Below, in pieces: positions 1 to 12,374 of a DNA stretch of 49,967 nucleotides. The stretch is from Scedosporium boydii (Eukaryota; Ascomycota; Sordariomycetes; Microascales; Microascaceae), in assembly GCA_002221725.1 (NCBI GenBank), contig NJFT01000271.1:1-49967 (forward strand), read 5' to 3'. The position numbers were made by a program, and so were the translations under genes. A model generated the notes under the pieces. That model did not search any database. It was not told where the DNA came from and saw only the letters and a program-made list of their open reading frames with translations. Within the stretch, counting starts at the first letter, position 1. The number at the start of each line of letters is the position of its first letter.

Positions 1-428
1 CTTCTAATTACTCTTGATTCGAGTTATATCTCGATTCGAAGAACTGCTTTTTCGAATTTCTGTGTACATTGGCAACAGCTCCAAGTAATATGTTACGACC
101 AGATTGTTTCCGGCGTGGGTATAGTCGGGAGAGATATATCGTCTCATCCAGCTTCGATCAATTGATATTCCTTGGTTCTTCCGCGTCCTCATCCACCACC
201 AATGAAACCCCTGTTTCCCAGAGCCAATCCATGCACAACGTCCGATATTATTTCTCGCTCCACGTGCTTGAGCGAACCATGTCATTCGGATTGGGGCGGT
301 GCTGGCAAGGGTTTATTCAGCTCAATTTTATTTCCGTCCCCGCCACCTTCTTTCTTTTCCCTTGAGGAAGAACCATCCTCGACACCTTCGAGAGGACAAG
401 TCGCGATAACGCGGTACGCCCTCCGAAT

Positions 429-1406
429 ATGGCCTCGGAAATCCCGGAGTGCACGCAGTCGTGCTTGCAGGATGCAGTCAACCGTGTTGGGTGCCGTGAC
501 CTCGAAGACAGGGCATGCTACTGCACCCAAAAAAACCAACAAGCGATGAGTTCCGATTCCACCGCCGTATCCTGCATCTTGGGTGCCTGTTCCTCTGATG
601 AGCTTAGCAGTATGCTCTCAACGGCCCATTTCCCCCCATTCGTCCCCTCGCAGTCAATCGCGTATAGTGACAATTGATGCTGACGCCTGCCTCTATCGTT
701 CTTAGTGATTGTGCTTTCCCTGAGCCTAATATGCCTCGGAGTTGGATCGAATCCGTTTACAGTGCTTCCGACGGTGCTTCCGACGGGGCTTCCAACAGCA
801 TTCACGATCCCAGGATTGACAATCCCCACCAGCGAGTCCACACCCACCAGCACAGGCAGGGAGTCTGGAGGCCAGGATAACCAGGGCTCGGGAAGAGGCC
901 TGTCCGCGGGAGCGAAGGGCGGGATTGCAGCGGGTGTTATAATATCTGCCATTCTACTCCTAGGCGCTATCTTCCTATATCTTCGAAGTCGGCGCCTCGC
1001 CAAATCCACCCCGACCCTGCCTGCGACCGGTATGGCTCCGGCCCCAGCTCCAGTGGAACATCTGCCTCCGGCTCCGGCACCAGGGCCTCCTCAAAAGACC
1101 TATCTACCAATATCTGTCCTAGGACCCACAGTCTCTCCTCAGCGGCCTCCGGTCGCCGAAGTTAACCTGCCATTTGCTGCGCAGGGGCAGATGCCGCAAC
1201 TACCGCAACAGGGCTACATTCCCGTGAGCAATACCAGCACTGTCCACGAACTGGGCACTACGATCCATCATCCGGGACAAACAGACCCAGCAGAACTGGG
1301 TGTTGGCGGTGTTGTTCCAGAAGTTTATGAGCTAAACACAACGCAACAGATACACATGGCGTCTGAACTAGAAGGAAGTGGTCGCTCAACCCAGCGGCTG
1401 GGGTGA
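429..1406 (+). CDS. CFEM-domain membrane protein
   Basis: Two exons, 429-609 and 706-1406, join in phase (A|TG) to give about 293 residues. The first exon and the start of the second carry a CFEM-type cysteine pattern: paired cysteines in ECTQSC, then GC, ACYC, SC and AC, with the eighth cysteine supplied by LICLGVG after the junction. A proline/threonine/serine-rich stretch follows, then one membrane segment (AAGVIISAILLLGAIFLYL, about residues 130-150) ending in basic RSRR, and a long proline/alanine-rich cytoplasmic tail. CFEM proteins are fungal surface proteins linked to haem/iron capture, signalling or adhesion. Oddity: an in-frame stop lies shortly upstream of ATG 429 and no AG acceptor lies between, so I see no signal peptide exon. 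Family call is firm, role unknown. Confidence 0.8.
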
Positions 1407-2011
1407 ATGCAGAATCGCAAATATGAAGTATATTATGGGAACTGCTGGCAAATCGTGGTAGAAAAGTCACTATTGCCATCAAGAAACATCAATATAATAA
1501 CCTAATCTGTTAGAACGTGGGGCGTAAGCTCGCCCACAATATGTATTATGCATGCGGTTTGGCAGTAGTACGCGTATTTCGAGAAACGCATGGTTATATA
1601 TGAGGCATTCCCTATCGTTCTTGGCACTGCATCCGTTCATGTGCCCACTTCATATTAGATATTGCCGTCACTTAGGTGTTAGAGACAAAATCTAGGAAGC
1701 CGGGCACTGCGGCCCGCGTCCCCACAGCCCCCACGTGGTTTTCTGTGACCTTTACTCTTTACCGACTTGCACTCTAATGCTCATGGGGCATCCACCCACT
1801 CAGGTTCCTTGGGAATGGACATCCAAATTGAGACTTCTTGGGCTTACGACCGAAGTGTTCGGATATCATTGATATGCGAACGAAAAAGAAGGTGATACAT
1901 ACAATAAATTCAGTACTACCCGACTCCCCACGATATCACAATCTTAACTCAAATGACACCAAAGTTTCAACCGTCCCCAGACCTACCACTTTATTCCTCC
2001 CGCCTGTCCCC
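1407..2011. other. convergent intergenic region, no gene seen
   Basis: This 605-base stretch lies between the 3' ends of the CFEM gene (+) and the MFS transporter (-). I see no coding signal, repeat or RNA gene in it; it should contain both 3' UTRs. Confidence 0.5.
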
Positions 2012-3787
2012 TCAAGGTGCCCAACGCCAAGCTGGGTGTTTCCACTCCAGATTTTCTATCTCGGCTTGAGACAGACCGCTTAACTCCTGGTCAACGTCTC
2101 TCTTCTCTCGCCTTCGATTATCCCACTTCATCCACACTGATGTGAGTATACCACAAATCAGAATACCGCTGGCTGCCCCAAGATTAAGCCCATTACCAAT
2201 CTTATAGTCAGGAGCGTCCCATTTGATGTAGGACCAAGTAGAAATTAGTCCACCAACATTTCCAAACATCATATTAGTCGCCAAGGACATGCTTCGTGAG
2301 GTATCCGAGATGACTTGTGCAGAGACCTGTGCATTCGTCAAGGGGCCCAAGGCGAATGTGCTAGACGCAATAAGGAACGTAGCAGCGTATCGTACTTTTC
2401 CCTCCGTAGAGGCCAAGAACATGAGAAAGCCGCTCATAACCATAGGAGCAGAGAGGATCATCCAGATTTGGCGCTTGTCGGTCATCCAGCTCAGGGCTGG
2501 GAGAAGAAGGGTGAAGAATGCGCCGACGATATAAGGCGGAACCGTGGCTATTTGTTTCTCGACAACGGTACGCGTTGGGTAAATGGTTGAGACAATGGTA
2601 GGCAAGAAAAATGCTAAGCCCTGCACTGTAATGTTGCAGAGAAGGAAAAGCCAAGAGGTCGCAAGGACAACGGGGTTCCAGATGCCCAGCCAGGCCTTTT
2701 TGTTGTCATATTTGTCCAAGAGAGCAGTCTGCGCGACACGCTCCGACTTCACACGGGCAATGGCAAGGTCCTTCTCCTCCTGGGTTAACCAGCGAGCAGT
2801 CTCGGGCCTATCCGTGATGGTAAAAAATGCGATAACAGCGATGCCGATGGTTATGATGCCCTCGATCGCAAAGATCATGCGCCATTCTGTCAGGCTGCCG
2901 AACTTTGGTAGCCGCAAGATCGCCGACGCCAAGAAACCTCCAAAGGCTCCAGCTAGGGGGACCATGACGACATATAAGGAGAGGCGGAATGCTACAGTAA
3001 ATCTCGGTCTCAGAGATTAATTTCTCCACAAGAATACGCGATTCTCACGCCAAGATCTCTGTACTTACCGAGTTCTGAACGCCTGTACCACCTTGAAAGA
3101 TAGTACGACGTGCCTGGCATCATTCCACTTTCGAAAATCCCCAAGACGAACCGAACACCACAAGCCTGAGGGAGATTATGCACGAACGCTGTCCCAATCG
3201 ACGCAATTCCGAAGCCAAGGGCCAAGATGGGGAGGAACCAACCGGGTCCCATCCATTTGCAGACAATATTAGACGGGATTTCGAAAAGAATGTAGCTGAT
3301 ATAGAAGATGGAAAGCAGCTGGTTATAGTCATAGGTTCCTGTCATTCCCAAGTCTTTTTCTAATCCAGCAAGTCTTGCATTTCCTTTTGCCAGTTTGTTA
3401 GCCGCCAGATGTCGGTTGTACTTCAATTTCAGGGGTAAGGTGGCGTACCGATGTTCGCACGATCAATAAAGCAAAAGAGGTAGATGAGCGCAACGGTTGG
3501 GATGACCATCAAATCAATCTTCCATGTCAGTCGCCTTTCGGCGGCTTTGTCAAACTGGACAAGGGATACACCATATCTAGTGGGCGTCAGTTAAGTGTTG
3601 CCTATGGTGGCTGAGCCGAGTTGGGTTTTGTAAGCGAGTAGTACCTGTCAGTGGCGACGAAACCACTCTCAGCTGCGGCATGGATGTTGTTCTCATGGTG
3701 GGTTGCTTCAGCCGAGTCACTAATAATCCCTTTCTCGTTGTCAGATTCAGAAACCATAATGGTCTGGTTTGTTGTTGGGGGCGCCAT
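2012..3787 (-). CDS. MFS transporter, anion:cation symporter (ACS) type
   Basis: Four exons on the minus strand (3787-3645, 3576-3449, 3383-3069, 2991-2012) keep phase throughout and give about 521 residues. After a hydrophilic N-terminus, WKIDLMVIPTVALIYLFCFIDRANIGNA is the usual first helix and loop of allantoate/nicotinate/vitamin-type fungal ACS permeases, followed by WFLPILALGFGIASIGTAFV, GVRFVLGIFESGMMPGTSYYL and six further hydrophobic segments, ending in the typical short KHPAWRWAP tail. It would sit in the plasma membrane and import an organic anion. It lies beside the Zn2Cys6 regulator and hmgA, and its promoter carries five copies of the motif shared by the catabolic genes, so uptake of an aromatic acid is a reasonable inference, not shown. 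A second ATG (3757) could be the true start. Confidence 0.88.
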
Positions 3788-4712
3788 GGCGACGTCCGTG
3801 GCTGTGTGCGGTGATCAATACTCTGGCTGTGAGCAACGGTGGTAATTTCAGGAGAAGGACGCGCTGACACTAGCTCCTGGATCCGGGAGGAGAGCCCAAG
3901 ATGTGAGAAGATGTAGTGATATTTAACAATATTCAAGAGTGATGGAATGAAGCTTCACAAGAGACATAGAGACTACGGGGTCGTATTTAAACAAGATCCA
4001 GCCACTGTGGATGGTAGATCCTATTCATCTGAGATCTTCCCGGAATCCGGAATCCCCAATTCTACCCTGGTAGACAGACCTCCCTTTACGACAGATTACG
4101 ACCTCTTCATGACCAGTTTTGGGCGTGTCTGTACTTGGCAACAGGGGTTGAGGTCGCCCAGGCCACTCAGAAACCATACTTCTGTTCCACAAGAGGGATA
4201 GTGTCCTTTTCCCCGCTTCCCAATTCCGGGGTAAGCACTGTGGGGTGCATAGCTGTGATCTTGTTCTTCGGAATTACTCTCATCTTCATTGGATCAAATT
4301 ACATCTCTCGGAATCCTTAGATTTGTCGTCATTTCATTCAGAATCAGCCAGGTTAGGGAGTGACGTCCTCTATTGAATTTTAGCACTGAGCATGGCTCCA
4401 CTCGGGAACCAAGATGCGCCCGCAAGCATCTTTTGGGAAAGAGGGCAACCAGGACTGCTCTCCCCAAGAAGTAAATTTGGGAGAACGTAACTAAGGGTTA
4501 TGGGAATGGGGAGATGAGACAAGATCTCGAGACGCTGGTGGTCCTGTGGTTTCTATTGCCATTGAAAGGCCCTGAAAATCGGAGAGAGGGGCGAGGAGAG
4601 CTTGATATATTATTTTCAATATATCAACATGCAGTAGGCCGAAAGGATATATACATTGTTTACCCATTTAAGAAAACATGGCTCCTTACTCTCAAGTCCA
4701 CCGGAGAGAAAG
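3788..4712. promoter_or_regulatory. transporter promoter with clustered CGGAAT motifs
   Basis: The region upstream of the transporter carries CGGAAT at 4041-4046 and 4048-4053 (written CGGAATCCGGAATC, a direct repeat of CGG triplets four bases apart), and at 4223-4228 (reverse), 4269-4274 and 4309-4314. By chance one copy per roughly 2 kb is expected counting both strands, so five in about 275 bases is marked enrichment. CGG triplets are the usual half-site of Zn2Cys6 regulators, and such a regulator is encoded next door. The part nearer 4712 holds the 3' end of the regulator and nothing else I recognise. Confidence 0.5.
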
Positions 4713-7337
4713 TTAGAAACTAAAGATGTTATCCTGAACGTTTAGAAAGTCCTGCATGTCCGCGAAGAAAATGTATGGAAACGTGTCTAGGTTCCCAACT
4801 TGGTCTTTTGCGGCACTCCTAACAATCACACCTGACTCGCCAAACGAAGGTGAGGATTCCATAGTCAACGGCGGCTGGGGCGGATAAGAGGCCTCTGTAA
4901 TACGTTGGAATCCACTCTCGTTAGTCACGGGAGCCAGCTCTGCCCGGCCTGATTGAGGGGTCCTCATAACGGCGGTATACGTGGGTTCTGGGTCTATATC
5001 CAGTAAATTGATGTCATCATCCCTGCCTGCGAACTGTATGGTCTCCGAATCACCATGCCGTGAAGTGGGTAAGCTGTCCGAAACAGGCGTAAATGCTGCT
5101 GTTGGCAACGCGTCCACCTCGTCGCTATGAGAGCCCGCTGTCATACGCACATCCATATCGCTGGCGGACTCTCGGCGATCCACGGTAGGCTGGTTTCCTC
5201 TACTCTCCTTTGGAGAGGAAGAGTCCGAGGCGCTAAAAGCGGCACTCCTTTGTGTTCTTGAGTTGAGAGCGGCTTGGACAACCTTCAATCTCTCCAGCTT
5301 GTCGCAAAGCTTCCGCATCATCCAAGATTTGGCTGCAAGGCCCCGCACCAATCCCATTGCCATATGAAGCTCCTCGGAGCAGGATGGCTCGCCAGCGTCC
5401 TTCCGATGTCCGACAAAAAGCAGGATCGATGAAAGAGCTGACTCGAGAAAGTGATTGAATGTCTTCTGTTGGGCCTGATAGACATCAGAAGTTCGGGCCA
5501 TCGTAACCAAAACTCGGATGGTGTCGCAGGCGACCTCGATGACGGTCTGCATGCTTGAGGTATCTACATCGCGAGGTCCGGATTGGAAAGCCGAGTGTCG
5601 CCGTACCACAATCCTCATTTGGTTGGCCCGAAGATAGAGCAGGAGCCGGAGCCGATACTGGCTACGTGACTCCGTCGCGGGATTAAACTCGGCGCGGTCG
5701 CCGTTGAACCGGAGGAAATAGGGTAAATTACGTCTCCACTCCACGACCCTGAAGTCAGAAAAATCCCGGGCCGTGCTCGATGAGCCCTGGCCAAGGATAG
5801 AGGATCGGCACTCGGTTGCTATTCGACAATAAGCGACCATGGCTCTAACGTATGCAGAACAAAGAGAGTCATCCTACAGAACTACACTCAGCTATTTGTT
5901 ATGAATCGGGTGGCCCCGTTGAAGGAGAAAAGGGAAGGGGAATCATACCCAAGTATCCACATCATGATCGATATCGGACTCGGAAATGGCGAAAGGGAGG
6001 CCTGTACCGAAGCTCCACCGTCGGTCCAATATATACGCCGACCACAAAATCTTCTCCGCTCTAGTCCGCTCTTGGGCAGTGTTGAATCGGTGGAGAGAAT
6101 TTGAATTATGATAACCGAGCTCCTGGAGTATCCTGAGGACACCGCCGATACACCTCCACGCAAGAGACTCCCGATCCGTCATGAAGTAGTATATGCTCTA
6201 TCGATGAGTAGCAGTGTCAGTGAGCTAAATAGGCTTGTTTGGGGGGTGGATCATGTTAACCTCCGCCCCACTTACAATCAGCATGAGTAACTGGATAGTG
6301 TCCTCATCAACAGTCTCCATCTGAGACTTGTACGTTGCGTGCTGCCTCGACTTTTGCGTAAACGCATCGGTAAGCTCGCTGATACTCAAATCCTCAAGAA
6401 CAGCTAATATGGCGAGCAGCAGGTTCAAAATATGTTCTCGGTGACCGATCATTGGACTAGGATCCAGAGTGGCATCCTGGGAAACAACTTTAAGGTCATC
6501 CCGAATAGTATCAAGATCTAGAAAGGGGTATTGCAGGCCAACTTCCTCCCCATATACGTTGAGGATGTTTAGGCATGACTGTAACCCAATGAAGCGTGCC
6601 AAATCTCCGGTACCATTGTCTAATCTCCAGTCGTGCACTTTTCGCAAGATTTTGACAAAGCTCGGGGGTTGGCTTCGCCGCGGCGTCTGGGCAGCCACGG
6701 TGGTTGACTCTGAGCTCACATGGAGTTCCTCGGCGAGGTTGAAGAAATAATTCGAGCTTCCTGGCGGCGTGAACCCGGAGTCGTTGTTCACGGAGGGCGA
6801 CTTGGCTTCTTGCGCAACCTGTGTAGTGCTGACTGTGTCTGAAGGCGCTGTCGGTCGTGGTGGACTACCCCGTGATTCTCCTTCTGGTCGCTTCCTGGTT
6901 CAGGAATATTAGTGGGGAGGACCGAAAAGATGAGTCGCGATGTATGGGGCATGGAGGGCGGGCATAGGCCACCCAAGGAAAGGGGCGAAGAGGACGAGAT
7001 GACAACGGACGGAACAGAAAGACGACGAACAATCTAGGGCGGAATCGAGAATAACGTTCATAGTTGCATTCTGACTCGCTGGCCGCGCAGGCAGTGCAAG
7101 GTCTATTACCGCTACATTTTATTTTGCGTCGTTTGCATGCGGAACTGTAGGCATGGAGGAAAGGATGAGCACATTAGTAAATGGCGCCTAATTAAAATAA
7201 GCTGCACGATGAGGATTAAGCAAACAGGGGAGATCAAAGGTCAAGGGGGGAAAGGGGAAATCCAACCAGGCGACAGGCGTATACGGCTCCCGTTTCTTCC
7301 GCACGCCGGAGAGTGCCAGGACAGATGAGGTAGCCAT
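4713..7337 (-). CDS. Zn(II)2Cys6 transcription factor of the homogentisate cluster
   Basis: Five exons (7337-7267, 7144-about 7031, 6894-6276, 6197-5949, 5873-4713) keep phase and give about 737 residues. The N-terminus reads MATSSVLALSGVRKKREPYT and then a complete binuclear cluster C-x2-C-x6-C-x5-C-x2-C-x6-C (CSACKRRKIKC, PCTAC, ECNY). The first intron splits the codon of the first cluster cysteine (TG|T). The middle (SLAWRCIGGVLRILQELGYH, AEKILWSAYILDRRWSFGTG) is the fungal-specific transcription factor domain. The second-intron donor (GTTCGT) is the weakest boundary. It lies between the transporter and hmgA, all on the minus strand. In Aspergillus fumigatus a Zn2Cys6 protein, HmgR, controls the homogentisate genes from the same cluster; this gene is a positional candidate for that role, but I cannot prove orthology. 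Confidence 0.85.
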
Positions 7338-7873
7338 GGCGGGTGGAGATATTTTGCTGGCAAGGTCGAGATGACTTGCTTGGAGGATTTGGGGTAGTTG
7401 ATAGAGGGCAGGGGCAATAGGAGTGGAGACTCGGTATTTGCGAATATCGACTCTCGATGACTAAGCTGCTCCAAGATTCGTTCGGCGACCAGCGATGGTA
7501 CACCGAGGTCCGTGCACTGCGGGGGTGGAGTAGCAGTGGTGGGTGGAAGGATCGATGGAAAGGGGATAGCTTTACATCTTCCACAACCTTATGGCTCGTA
7601 AGGATTCATGCAGAAGACCGCATGGAGGAAGAGCGAAAATCGGCTACGGCTTCGGCTAAAGCATAATAAGCTCCTTGTCTTATACGAGGGTCTGGCCCCG
7701 GATCTAATATTTCAAAGCATCCCCCACGGGGCCCCGGCTAGTGCCGGAAATAAGCCAATGTTGGAACGTAACAATCAAAAAAACGACTCAAGATTGATGC
7801 TACATAAAGAATAAAATCTAGAAACCGAAGCCGGAACCCATCTTGATGTCGTCATTATTACGACATGCCGCAG
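7338..7873. other. regulator upstream region / hmgA 3' region
   Basis: This region separates the regulator start from the hmgA stop. It contains two CGGAA pentamers, at 7745-7749 and 7832-7836, too few to distinguish from chance. No other gene or repeat was recognised. Confidence 0.4.
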
Positions 7874-9319
7874 CTACTCTTGCGCGGGAGCCTTGAATCG
7901 CCTCTGAAGCTTTCCCCACGCATGCTCGACATACTCCTCCTGGACGCGCTGACAACGGACCAAGGACCAATCTGTGACACCCAGCATCAGGCAGCTCTCA
8001 AACATGAACGCCATGCTGCCCGCTCCCACCTTTTGTGGAGCCAAATCGGCATTGCTGGCTGCTTCGAACGTCCCCTCATCCGGCCCGTGTGCGGCCATGA
8101 CGTTGTGGAGAGAGGCACCGCCGGGCTGGAAGCCATCCTGCCCGCCGGCTTTGGCATCGTAATCACCAGCGATCAATCCCATGAACTCCGACATAGTATT
8201 GCGATGATACCACGGTGGACGGAAAGTGCCTTCGGCTACAAGCCAGCGGGGCGGGAAGATGACAAAGTCCGCTACTGCAGTGCCTGCAACAGGACTCGGC
8301 GCCGTAAGGACTGTAAAGATACTAGGGTCGGGGTGATCATAGCTGATACTTCCGATGGTATTGAACCGACCAAGATCATACTTGTACGGGTAGTAGGTGC
8401 CATGCCACGCTACTACATCGAAAGGACTGTGATCCTGTGCCGCATCGAAAAGTCGCCCGCCAAATTTGACCGTGATGACCCAATCCGACTGATCATCCTC
8501 GTAAGCCGCGACGGGTGCCTGAAAATCGCGTGCATTCGCCAGACCATTGGATCCGATCGGGCCGAGCTCGGGAAGCTGAAAGTGGCCCTGGAAGAGCTCA
8601 AGAGCGTATCCTCGACTTGGCCCTTCGGGCAGCTCTACGCGATATCGAATTCCTCTCGGGATCACCGCGATCTCCCCGGGGCGAACGAGAAGCCGTCCAA
8701 GTTCAGTCTGAATGTCAAGTGTGCCCTGTTGTGCGACAATTAAAAAGTCGCCATCAGCCGAGTAGAAGGCCTGCTTGGGCGGCATGTGCTTTCCCGCACC
8801 GTAAATGTAGATTGCCAGACCAGTCTTGGTAGTCGGATCTCCCGAGCCGGCCACAAGCCGAAGGCCGGAGGTGAAATCAAGGTCCTCGCTGGCTTCAAAG
8901 GGCCGCCAGCGTAGTTGGTTTGGGACTTGGATATAATCCGGTTTGCCGTTGGCTGGGTATCCAGAGAGCTCAGCCGCTGATGGCCGGAACGCTCTCTGGG
9001 CGGCAGATGGGAGAATGCGGTAGAGCCAGGTCTGCTGATTTTCGTTACGAGGAGCTGTGAAAGCGGTGCCAGAGAGCTTCTCCGCATAGAGGCCAAGTCC
9101 AACTTTTTGAGGAGAGTTCTGCCCTACGGGGAGAGCGCCCTTAACCGCCTCGGTTCTGCCACGATTGATGTTATTACTAAAACATGTTTATGGCAGCGGA
9201 GCAACCTAGAAAAATGATCCCCTCTGCTTTTCGACGTTGGAAAACACGTACTCATGATAAGAACCCAATCCATTTAGATAGGTGTACTTTTCTTCTACTG
9301 TAAATTGACTTGTTGGCAT
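7874..9319 (-). CDS. hmgA: homogentisate 1,2-dioxygenase
   Basis: Two exons (9319-9252, 9155-7874), phase 2 junction, encode 449 residues, the expected family length. The enzyme opens the ring of homogentisate with molecular oxygen to give 4-maleylacetoacetate, using one ferrous iron in the cytosol. Recognisable blocks: [12 protein letters not shown] at the N-terminus, [41 protein letters not shown], then the C-terminal catalytic region [15 protein letters not shown] with the H-x5-E iron-ligand pair, and [12 protein letters not shown] with further histidines. It is transcribed divergently from the P450 across about 650 bases carrying three CGGAAT motifs. It sits with maiA and fahA, the next two steps. 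Reading frame is intact. Identification is secure. Confidence 0.97.
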
Positions 9320-9970
9320 GGTGACTTCTGACGGTGAATGGGAACAGAGCAGAGCTTCGTGCTGAGGTGAAGTGTTGTGGCGAATCACTCAAATTCCTAG
9401 CCAGTATTTTGGTTTCGTATACATTTTTTTCTTTTCTTTTTCTTCCCACCCAGGACCTCTTTCTTATACTCCTAGCGTCATTCATCCCGATCAAGCAGAA
9501 TATCGGCGCAATCCGACACATTTCTGTATGACGGCTTTTGATGGTGTGTTCCTCGACAGTCACCTTGGCACAACGGTCCAACTCGCTAGTCCATCTTGGG
9601 TAATGGAATCGGAATCTGGAATATTTGGGTGTGGGGTTCCGAATTCCGACTCCTTGCTCATGAGGGGAAAGCATCCAAGCAGGATCCACACCACCTTTTC
9701 GTCCCGGAATCGAAATTGCGGGGGAGGGAGCTACCCCAGGCCGGCTTCGAGGATGAGCCACTAGGAGCGTCAGAAATCGTAAGCTGAGTGAATCTGGGGA
9801 ATGGCCTGGACCCGCTCCTTTGCGCCGTTGAGGAAGAACAAAATCAATCGGAGTTCAAAATATAAGACAATGCCCCGAGCAGCTTCAGCTTCGGCTTCTT
9901 TCCGACTGTTCCCCAATCCAACTTGTCCATCTCTTGAGTCTTGACAGCGACTACTTATCCCAGCAGCACC
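9320..9970. promoter_or_regulatory. bidirectional hmgA/P450 promoter with CGGAAT motifs
   Basis: This shared intergenic region carries CGGAAT at 9610-9615, a paired element GTTCCGAATTCCGAC at 9636-9650 (on the minus strand two CGG triplets four bases apart) and CGGAAT at 9705-9710. The same CGG-N4-CGG arrangement occurs in the transporter promoter at 4041-4050. A pyrimidine-rich tract (TTTTTTTCTTTTCTTTTTC) lies near 9424. I infer that the cluster regulator binds here. Confidence 0.5.
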
Positions 9971-11819
9971 ATGATTACAGACATTACAGACGTGACCGCC
10001 ATGATTGCGGGCATCGGAGATGTGCCGTACCAGGTCATCGGTGTCGCTGCCATCGCGGCGACTTTTGTCCTCATTAAACTGTTGGACTCGACCGACATTC
10101 CGAAAATCAAAAATCTCCCTTCCATCCCTGGTGTCCCCATCTTCGGTAATCTGTTGCAGCTGGGTACAGACCATGCCCGTGTTGCCGCGAAATGGGCCGA
10201 GCAGTATGGCCCCGTCTTCCAGACACGGCTGGGAACCAAGGTAAATCAAAGCCATACCCAATGAGTCGATAATCGTCCTTTTCTACGATACTAAGACATA
10301 GAGTAGCGAGTAGTTTTTGTCAATTCTTACGAGACGGTTCGACACTTTTGGATCAAGAACCAATCCTCCCTCATCTCCCGACCCATGTTCCATACATTCC
10401 ATTCCGTCGTTTCCTCCTCTCAGGGCTTCACCATCGGCACTTCGCCATGGGATGAGTCTTGCAAGCGACGCCGCAAGGCCGCCGGAACGGCCTTGAATCG
10501 CCCTGCTGTCCAGTCTTACATGCCCATCCTCGACTTGGAGTCCACAGTCAGTATTAAGGAACTCCTCAAAGACTCCAAGAACGGCACTTGCGATCTCGAC
10601 CCCACCCCCTACTTCGCTCGGTTTGCTCTCAATACCTCTCTCACGCTAAACTACGGCTTCCGCATTGATGGGAACATCGACAGCGCCCTGCTGCGAGAGA
10701 TCACCTACGTTGAACGCGAAATCTCCACCCTCCGATCGACAAGCAACAATTGGCAAGATTACGTCCCGCTCCTGAGGATATGGGGAGCTCAGAATTCAAC
10801 TGCTAAAGAGTTCCGTGCTCGTCGGGACAAGTATTTGTCGGATATGCTCGCAGATCTCAAGGACCGGATCGCAAAGGGAACAGACAAGCCATGCATTACG
10901 GGAAATATTCTCAAGGACCCGAACGCGAAGTTGAACGAAGGTAAGCACGGAACCGTCTGTCTTTTTTTGTGATCTGATGTGCACTGTCATTTTATGTTGC
11001 TGTCTCGCGAGTCCACGAGTTTGTGTTTGAGTCCCGCTAACCGTATTTCTTTTGCAGCTGAAATGAAGTCCATCTGCCTGACCATGGTGTCTGCTGGTCT
11101 CGATACCGTGCCGGTAAACTTGATTTTGGGCCTGGCATATCTTTCCACACCCGATGGCCAGAAAATCCAAGAGAGGGCCCTGAGGGAAATCCAGGAAGTC
11201 TACCCTAATGGTGAGGCCTGGGAGAAGTGCCTGATCGAGGAAAAGGTGCCCTATGTTACTGCACTTGTCAAGGAGACTCTGCGGTTCTGGACTGTCATCG
11301 CCATCTGCCTTCCGAGAACGAGCATCAAGGACATCGAGTACAACGGGTCCATCATCCCTGCTGGCACCACCTTTTTCATGGTAAGTTTCTCATTGCTCGT
11401 GGCATCGCATATAGTAGAGTTGGTCGCTTACTCATTGTCCAAAACAGAACGCTTGGGCGGCAGATTATGACGAGACCCGGTTCCCTGCTCCCTCGGAGTT
11501 CCGACCTGAGAGATTCCTTGATGACCCGGAAACCGGCACTCCTCATTACGCCTACGGCGCTGGATCTCGTATGTGTGCCGGGTCTCATCTCGCCAACCGC
11601 GAGCTGTTCACTGCCTACGTTCGCCTCATAACTGCATTCCGCATCACTCAGGCGAAGGATCCAAAGGACCGCCCCATAATCGACCCCTTTGAGTGTAACA
11701 GTTGCCCCACGGCTCTTACCATCGATCCTAAGCCTTTTAAGATCTGCCTAAAGGCACGGAACGAGCCAGAGCTGAGGAAGTGGATTGCGGCGGCGGAGGA
11801 GAGGACGAAAGACTTGTGA
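9971..11819 (+). CDS. cytochrome P450, CYP504 type (phenylacetate hydroxylase family)
   Basis: Four exons (9971-10240, 10307-10940, 11058-11380, 11448-11819) with matching phases give about 532 residues. An N-terminal membrane anchor is followed by the proline hinge LPSIPGVPIFGNLLQLG, the ExxR motif in KETLRFW, and the haem-binding loop YGAGSRMCAG with the cysteine ligand. Blocks such as SRPMFHTFHSVVSSSQGFT and KETLRFWTVIAICLPR match the CYP504 family, in which Aspergillus nidulans PhacA hydroxylates phenylacetate at C2 and PhacB hydroxylates 3-hydroxyphenylacetate at C6, giving homogentisate. Linkage to hmgA, maiA and fahA favours a PhacB-like last step, but I cannot separate the two subfamilies without alignment. 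It would act at the endoplasmic reticulum with the P450 reductase. Confidence 0.92.
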
Positions 11820-12374
11820 AGATGAAAAAGAGATGGATTAAACTAGGGTTGGAGGAGTCCAAATACAGATTTTGTTATGTAGTATAAGTCAATATGATCC
11901 AATCATGATGAGTGATGATATCCCGCGTTGTGTCCATCTTGCTCATTAAAGAAACGAAAAGAGAAAAGAAACAATAAAATATAAACTCCCCACGAAGCCC
12001 TGAAGACAGCTCCAAAACCTTTGTAAACATCTAGTCAAGGCTAATATCATCGGGGCAAACTGGAATCTATCCTCGATGAGAAAATATTCCAAGGAGCGGT
12101 CGGAGATGTATTACCAATTCCCAAACTCTAGTTCCGTCAATTGCGCGCAATGCGGCTGTTCGGTTTCTCGAGCTGCTCTGTCAGATGAAGGCGCACTATT
12201 CCGTCGTCCGTCGATGTTTACCCCGCGTCGGTTAGGGACGGCACCCCCCGACAGTAGCCGGAACTCACATTTCCGAGCGCAGCACAGGAGACAGTGATGA
12301 GAGACCATATAAGCTTTCGAAATAGCCCTACGTTTTGACGTGGACAGGACCGATTGACAGTACAACCACTCAAC
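11820..12374. promoter_or_regulatory. maiA upstream region with inverted CGGAA pair
   Basis: The region holds the P450 3' UTR and the maiA promoter. At 12259-12275 lies CGGAA-N7-TTCCG, an inverted pair of the pentamer found in the other cluster promoters, about 100 bases before the maiA start. Function is inferred only. Confidence 0.35.

Noticed and set aside
518..1009. Minus-strand open frame opposite the CFEM gene
   Set aside because: Antisense to a well-supported spliced CFEM gene; low-complexity valine/glycine repeats reflect the plus-strand codons.
7865..8743. Long plus-strand open frame opposite hmgA
   Set aside because: It is the antisense shadow of the conserved hmgA exon and shows no family features.
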